Origin: Cyclina sinensis
Taxonomy: Eukaryota; Mollusca; Bivalvia; Venerida; Veneridae
DNA length: 64,000 nt
Direction: 5' to 3'
Assembly: GCA_012932295.1 (NCBI GenBank)
Contig: JAAONU010000004.1
Coordinates: 27,506,304-27,570,303, forward strand
Part shown: piece after piece, positions 58,780 through 64,000 of the stretch
How positions within the stretch are numbered: the stretch's first letter is position 1
Layout of the letters: every line of letters starts with the position of its first letter
Made by a program: the position numbers and the translations under genes
The notes under the pieces: model-generated
The model's database searches: none
Told to the model about the DNA's origin: nothing
What the model saw: only the letters and a program-made list of their open reading frames with translations

Positions 58780-59700
58780 TCTCGGGCTTTAGTCCTGATT
58801 TCACCCCTTCATAGCATTGTTGCAATGGAAACTTCGATTGTAGAGGACTTGCCAACTGCGTATAAATAAAACGATTCTCGTCTCTAGAACACCAATTCAT
58901 CATGATACGAGTACAGGAAACCATTGAATTCGAAATACGATCTCTTGAATAAAAGACAAATGTCACACCGTCTGATCTTCAATAAAGGTTTTCATTTGAC
59001 ATTTCTTTCTAAAGGTTCATTCCACCTTTGTGGGATTTTAGTACTTTCTTGGACATATCAAAAATGTTAGCTTGTGTTTTATTCTTTATTTTTATTATTA
59101 TTATTCCTTTTAGACACTGTGAAATGGTTTTACTAGACTAACTCACAATTCAACAGACTAGAAACATTTAAGAATATTTGCACTGTGTGTTTAATCATTA
59201 GTGAGGTACTGACGGTCAATTATAAAAATAAACACCATTTGCTGTAATATCGCATGTAATTTGGTGCATAATGAACAAGAAACGACTTCTGAGATTCATT
59301 TTTATGAAATTTGTTTTGCTTCCAATAGAATACTAGTACCAGCAGTGTCATACAAAATAGATACTACATCTGCTTGAAAATAAATCGAATGTTTAAGAAA
59401 AGTGTGTTTGCAGTTGAAAACTCAAACAACACACAGTAGCCTAGAATGTACGTCAGGTTAGCTTTAAAACTGGTTTACGATAAACTTCTACATACTTGAA
59501 AAAATATCTTTATTTTTTTCAAAACCAGGAAAATGCTTCTGTCCAGTGATACAGGGATTATATCGTTATTAACACAGTGAAAACCTTTTACAAGGAATAT
59601 TAGAAGTTTACATACATAAAATACATGTTGCATGTTCGTCATCTTACTGCTGTGGGTAATAGTAAAGCAGTAAGAAACCGTACATTACGTTTTAGAAAAT
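58780..59700. other. AT-rich sequence, nothing recognised
   Basis: No supported gene, RNA or repeat boundary was found. Confidence 0.4.
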
Positions 59701-59702
59701 TT

Positions 59703-60531
59703 ATTATATAGAGGATATTTGTTTGTTTTTGTGGAAGATGAGAATTTATTTCATCGAGTGAACACCATATGTGATATTTTCACGAGTGGCGCAGCCACGA
59801 GTGAAAATATCATCATATGGTGTTCACGAGATGAAATAATTTCCCATCTTCCACTAAAAAACAAACAAATTTTCTTTTTATTTTATGCCAACACGTCAAA
59901 AATGGGTTTTTTAATGATATTTTTAATCAGGGCCTTCAATAAATTCCCCATGGTTAGCCCCAAATCAGTTAATGCGTACTTTGGTTACTCCGCACAAAAA
60001 AAGTGCAGACAATCTCCACTACATATGATAACTTTACTTCTGCTGAAATAGACTGAATACACTTTCATCAAATAACATTTATTTTTGTCTACACAGTTTA
60101 TCAATATTTATTGAATTTTTGCCATACATACTTTAATTATAAAAGCGGATTAATACCGAGTAATATTCAATCAATTGAATTGAAAGTCGGCCATATTGGA
60201 TATTGTCCATGTGAGTTATGTAAACAAATCAGACATTTTAAATAACTTATGGCGAATTTCATCATTGTTTACAACTAGTTAGGCTCAGGAATTCAATATT
60301 ATAATTGGATTTAACAAGGTAAATAAATTTCACTCGCTGTCACAGTCTGAAATACAGCGGATTCTCTTGTGGTGGGGAAATTCCTGAAGTTTCATCAAGC
60401 AGTAGTTCCGGCACAAACAGTGTATTATCAAAATGGTAATTAACTGATTCAAAACAGTGTATTATCACTTTTATCTCACTGATATTTTCCTATTTTTCAT
60501 TGGTAGGCATAAAATAAAAAAGCTACATGAC
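59703..60531 (+). mobile_element. Palindrome-headed dispersed element, copy 2
   Basis: It is nearly identical to 49563-50431 in the same orientation, including the hairpin head at about 59714-59876. It differs by small substitutions, the loss of a 34-bp segment after 'catcaagcag', and a 7-bp loss in 'gta.tttacgtggtgggg'. The arms differ between copies at a few positions (for example 'aaatatcatcatatgg' here, 'aaatataaacatatgg' in copy 1). Confidence 0.82.
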
Positions 60532-60534
60532 AAA

Positions 60535-61065
60535 TGTAAAAGCTACATTACAAATTTGATTGACGTGATCGTTCAACACACAAAGATAAAAATCTTTCAT
60601 CTTCGCTTCGTTAATTAAATGAAGGCAATATCGTCAGTTCCCAAATGACAGCTCCTTCCTTAATTTTATTTCTGTTTCAGTACTTCCTTATCTCTCTGTA
60701 AAGTGAATCCGTCTGAGTAGTGTAGTGTTTCCTCCTGTACGTAATGTTATGATAAGACGTATGTTACACTCTTCTACATCAAACATGGTTTGTTTAAGTT
60801 AAAGCATACTTATCTGAAATTTTGTATAATAACCTGTTGTATAATTTTGCGTTTGTTTGTTGCTGCTAAAATATATAAATGACATACAGCCTTGATGTAT
60901 AAATAAATGTCACTGCAACAAATATTTTCATCCAACTAGGATATTTCAGAAAAGAACTTGGGAAATAATTCTCATCAGAGTCTAAGTGATGAAAAAAATG
61001 TAGTTTGACAAAAAAGAACTGGAAGGATTTATTTAGGAAATAGATTTTAGGTTTAAGTGGCATAC
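60535..61065. other. AT-rich sequence, nothing recognised
   Basis: Nothing is recognised between the palindrome-headed element and the inverted CRE-bearing repeat. Confidence 0.4.
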
Positions 61066-61069
61066 CGTG

Positions 61070-62140
61070 AAATATATCACGGTGTCGAGTTCAAATGCGT
61101 AGTTAATTTATTCACGAAGGACGTAGGCCTGGGTGATTGAATAATTACTCATATGAGCGAGAAACCGTATTCTAAAACGATATGAAACATTTCCATTATG
61201 ATCATATAGGGAAACCAGCTATACTTTATTATACGACAAAATATATGTGGCTGTTATGATTTCCTCCCATGTAAGGCATAAAAAGATTTTTCTCTAATGT
61301 TTTTGTTTATTTTTTTGTTTTAGGCAAGTAACGGTCTAAACTGTCAGTTTTACATCAGTTATTACATTACAAAGCATGCATCGCAATCTTTGCTTGTTAA
61401 TTAAATAAAAATAACAATATTTACATTGAATACCAAAAAATGCAAAAAGTGCGCCAAACGTTATAACAACGCAATATACGTCACATTAGTAAAATGACGT
61501 CATGAGCTATCTCGAGTGGTCATTCTTTGTATATATGTTTAATTTAATAGCGTTTTTGACGCAACATATTGTTCTTAGTTGTGATTTCAAAGAGTATGAG
61601 TCTAGAAAATTGTTATCGATGCAGTTGTAACTGTGATGCTAAACTTAAGAAAAACGGAAACCGCATTATTAGCCAAATTCCTTCGCTTTCGCCAGTGGGG
61701 TGAAAATTTTAACGGCAAGGAACCGAATATCCGCAACTGAAGATTGATGAATACAAAATATAGTTCAAATTTCTGTCGTGATTAGAATCGAAAGTATAAA
61801 TACGTTTCTATATTTTATCGGTGAATAAAATATAGGCCGTCGTTCGCACTCGTGATTTAATATCCTACGCGAACTCCGCCCATATTTTATTCAACGATAA
61901 AATATAGGAACTTATTTATTATTCCTTAAATACACGAAAACGTTAAAATCTATTCCATTCTAACACGCATTATAAGGGGAACAAGTATGTGCACTATTTA
62001 CGAGCGACGTTCGCAGTGACATCAGCAGTCGCGCGCTTGTGTTCAGCGTGATATAACGTGTACGATACATCATGGTCAAATTTTTCTTTCTTTATTGTGG
62101 GCGAATTGTGGGCGAATTGCAGATAATGATAGAATTATAT
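61070..62140 (-). repeat. CRE-family dispersed repeat, copy C, inverted
   Basis: The left edge (61070-61175: 'atcacggtgtcgagttcaaa', 'tgcgtagttaatttattcac', 'gaaggacgtaggcctgggtg') is the complement of the end of copy B. The right edge (61960-62135) is the complement of the start of copies A and B. The CRE is mutated here to TGATGTCA. The interior is about 780 bp and includes a double-hairpin insert at 61806-61909. A local duplication 'gtgggcgaattgtgggcgaa' lies at about 62097-62116. Confidence 0.65.
61806..61909. other. Pair of hairpins forming a larger inverted repeat
   Basis: CTATATTTTATcggtgAATAAAATATAG (given as two arms around a five-base loop, 61808-61835) is a hairpin. A second one, 'atattttattcaacgataaaatat', lies at about 61883-61906. 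The two hairpins flank a roughly 45-bp GC-richer core ('ccgtcgttcgcactcgtga', 'cctacgcgaactccgcc'). It may be a small nested element. Confidence 0.7.
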
Positions 62141-62144
62141 GTGT

Positions 62145-63660
62145 TTTAAAGCAGTATCATTCACTCAGAAATCAAATAACATAGTTTGTGTTAAACATGT
62201 TTCTAGTTCATAGTAAACTGAGACGTTGGAATCCTTTTACATTTATCACGATAAATCTAACCTAGCTTCCACATGTTTTTTTTCTGGCTCAGTCAAATTC
62301 TTTGTCAAAATCGTTTTATTTTTCTGAGACAAATGCTAAGAAAGAAATATTCGACTCATAGAAAAATATGAATAAACTAGCTATATACTGCTGACCTAAC
62401 TATGGTGACCATAGTGGTATGACTTTATTAAATCTAGTCAAATAGTAAAACAGGCTTCAGAAATAAATAAAATTACATCATTTATCATGGGAAGTCACAT
62501 TATGTGCGTCATGTAGAAAACCCAAATACAGTTAGAAATGTAAAACAAGTAATACTAAAATATGGAAACAGTTTGCTCATAAAAAGACCCTTCTTGAACA
62601 AATATCCTTTTTAGCAAGTATTGGCGTTTACATGATGGTATTAAACTCCTTAGTTAAATTAGCAGAATTTCTTGGATAATTAAGAAATAATTAATCAAAC
62701 ACTAATACTTTAATAGATACCTTATTGGCAACAGAAAAGTAAATCCAATCCGCTTGAGTCGTTCCTTTGACGAACTATGCAGAATATATGTCCGGCAGAA
62801 AGCTAATGCGTATCGATCTAAAAATTGGAACTTCACTTTGGATAGGTGAATAAGATGCAATTTGCTAATAATCTAAGAACTATTTAACAAACATACAGTC
62901 CCCGTCTTCGAAAGAATATATACTTGCAGTTTTGATGCATGCTAGTTTTAAGAAGCAATTCCTCAAAACATTTCAAGTAGGGTCACTGCAGAAAAGTTAT
63001 TTACAATTCTTCTGCAAGAGAGGATAAATATTTTGACAGAGTTTACTTTTCGCTTATACTTACGTTTTATAAGATATTGCTGGATTCTGACAACTCGTGT
63101 TTGCTTTAAATAACAACAAAATCCAGTTATATTATGGATAATGTGTTATATTTTCCACTAAGCAAGTAAATTACAAAAGAGCACACTATTCAAATGTGAT
63201 ATTTACTTAAAACATACGCATCGACGAATATCTTGAATCTCATCGAAATGTCTACTTGATATTAATAAATTAACAAGTGATATCTAAATATATATACTAT
63301 AAACTAGTTTATATTAAAATATCATCATAAATTCATGTAACAATACTTCCAGTACATAATAAAGGAGCACAATTCCTATAACAGAGAGAACATTAGATTA
63401 TAAAGTCACACATAGATAGAAAATCACTCATAAATTTATGTCATTTGGTTCTATCAATCCTTGGACAGATTCATAATCTAATGAAAGCCATTTGATTTTT
63501 TTCATAGAAAGCATATTTATGTTATAGCATTTAATTTACAGATATATTTTTCCAGCTGCATAAGAAATTTTGTAACAAATTACAATGAGAAATAGAGATT
63601 GTTTTTTAGAGAAAAAAATATATGTCTCCCCCACATATCATTAACCATGAAGAATATATA
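62145..63660. other. AT-rich sequence, nothing recognised
   Basis: No supported gene, RNA or repeat boundary is present. Confidence 0.4.
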
Positions 63661-63664
63661 AATC

Positions 63665-64000
63665 ATCCGACAAAAACACACTGATAATATGCATAACTAC
63701 ATTTGGTCATGATTGCTGTGAAGTTTTGTCAAAATCTAGCAATCAGTTAAGGAGATATGTCCAACTGTATTCAAATTCAGTCAAATCAAGGGCCGTAACT
63801 TCGCTAAAACTACTCCGACCAAAACACGTCGAAAATATGCATACTTGCATTCGCTTGTAAACATTCATGTGAAGTTTCCTCAAAGTTTGATCGGCGCTTA
63901 CGGAGATATGCCAAATTGTATTCAAATTTAGACAAATCAAGGGGGCCCCAACTCCGCTTAAAAACAGCCGCCAGGAACACATCAACTAATCGTGTAATTA
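63665..64000. repeat. Tandem repeat, about 151-bp period, reaching the window edge
   Basis: 'ggagatatg' recurs at 63751 and 63902, 151 bases apart. It sits among other matched phrases: 'caaaacac..cgaaaatatgcata', 'tgtgaagttt', 'tgtattcaaatt', and 'aaatcaaggg' followed by 'aactccgctt' or 'aacttcgcta'. At least two units are present, and a third begins near 63963 ('cgccaggaacacatcaacta'). The minus-strand ORF 63743-63985 arises from it. Confidence 0.75.

Overview
The window looks like nuclear DNA from a bivalve mollusc, probably gene-poor intergenic or intronic sequence. It is strongly AT-rich. It has no bacterial-type gene layout and no long intact open reading frame. It is packed with decayed eukaryotic mobile elements. 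The best lineage clue is a full-length tRNA-headed SINE at 58478-58765. Its body and its tail (TTGAAA-TCGGCGTTAAAC-CCCAAAACAAAC) look like the MetaSINE type I know from bivalves. Several degenerate repeats typical of molluscs agree, with phrases such as 'gaccccagtgacc' and 'aacaatcttgataaaga...gctacata...tagacactaggcctta'. The species cannot be named from this sequence.

Layout. 0-6 kb: a TC/TA microsatellite, a degenerate tandem repeat (2.4-3.1 kb) and a dimeric tRNA-like SINE (5.4-5.9 kb). 7.16-8.26 kb: a 26-copy, roughly 42-bp minisatellite; 17 copies carry the AP-1 consensus TGAGTCA. 11.5-13 kb: an unidentified short ORF abutting a GC-richer dispersed repeat. 13.85-17.06 kb: a decayed non-LTR retrotransposon on the minus strand with an N-terminal zinc finger, a reverse transcriptase (FMDD) and an R2-type endonuclease-like end. 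Next to it (17.13-17.78 kb) is the 3' stump of another LINE. 19.06-19.16 kb: a solo relative of the minisatellite unit with matching flank. 21.855-22.09 kb: the only stretch I would propose as a host-gene coding exon. 24.7-24.95 kb: microsatellites. 30.0-32.1 kb: a second decayed LINE on the plus strand, with relatives of a TGTCTAGACA-containing repeat on both sides. 35.82-36.22 kb: a long hairpin element. 40.2-40.67 kb: a mariner transposase remnant whose 'YSPDL' segment is tandemly multiplied. 44.43-44.73 kb: a MITE. 46-53 kb: degenerate duplicated blocks and a second dimeric SINE. 49.56-50.43 and 59.70-60.53 kb: two copies of one repeat with a palindromic head. 54.75-56.94 kb: a Tc1 transposon with good ends, nested in a repeat that carries a CRE site; a relative lies inverted at 61.07-62.14 kb. 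63.66 kb to the end: a tandem repeat of about 151 bp that runs off the window.

There is no operon or pathway to describe. The window records layered insertions of LINEs, SINEs, Tc1/mariner elements, MITEs and tandem-repeat families. The most unusual items are the AP-1-motif minisatellite with a dispersed single-unit relative, the codon-phased internal amplification in the mariner remnant, the 0.4-kb hairpin, and the repeated dimeric SINE architecture. No statement here has been tested by a database search.
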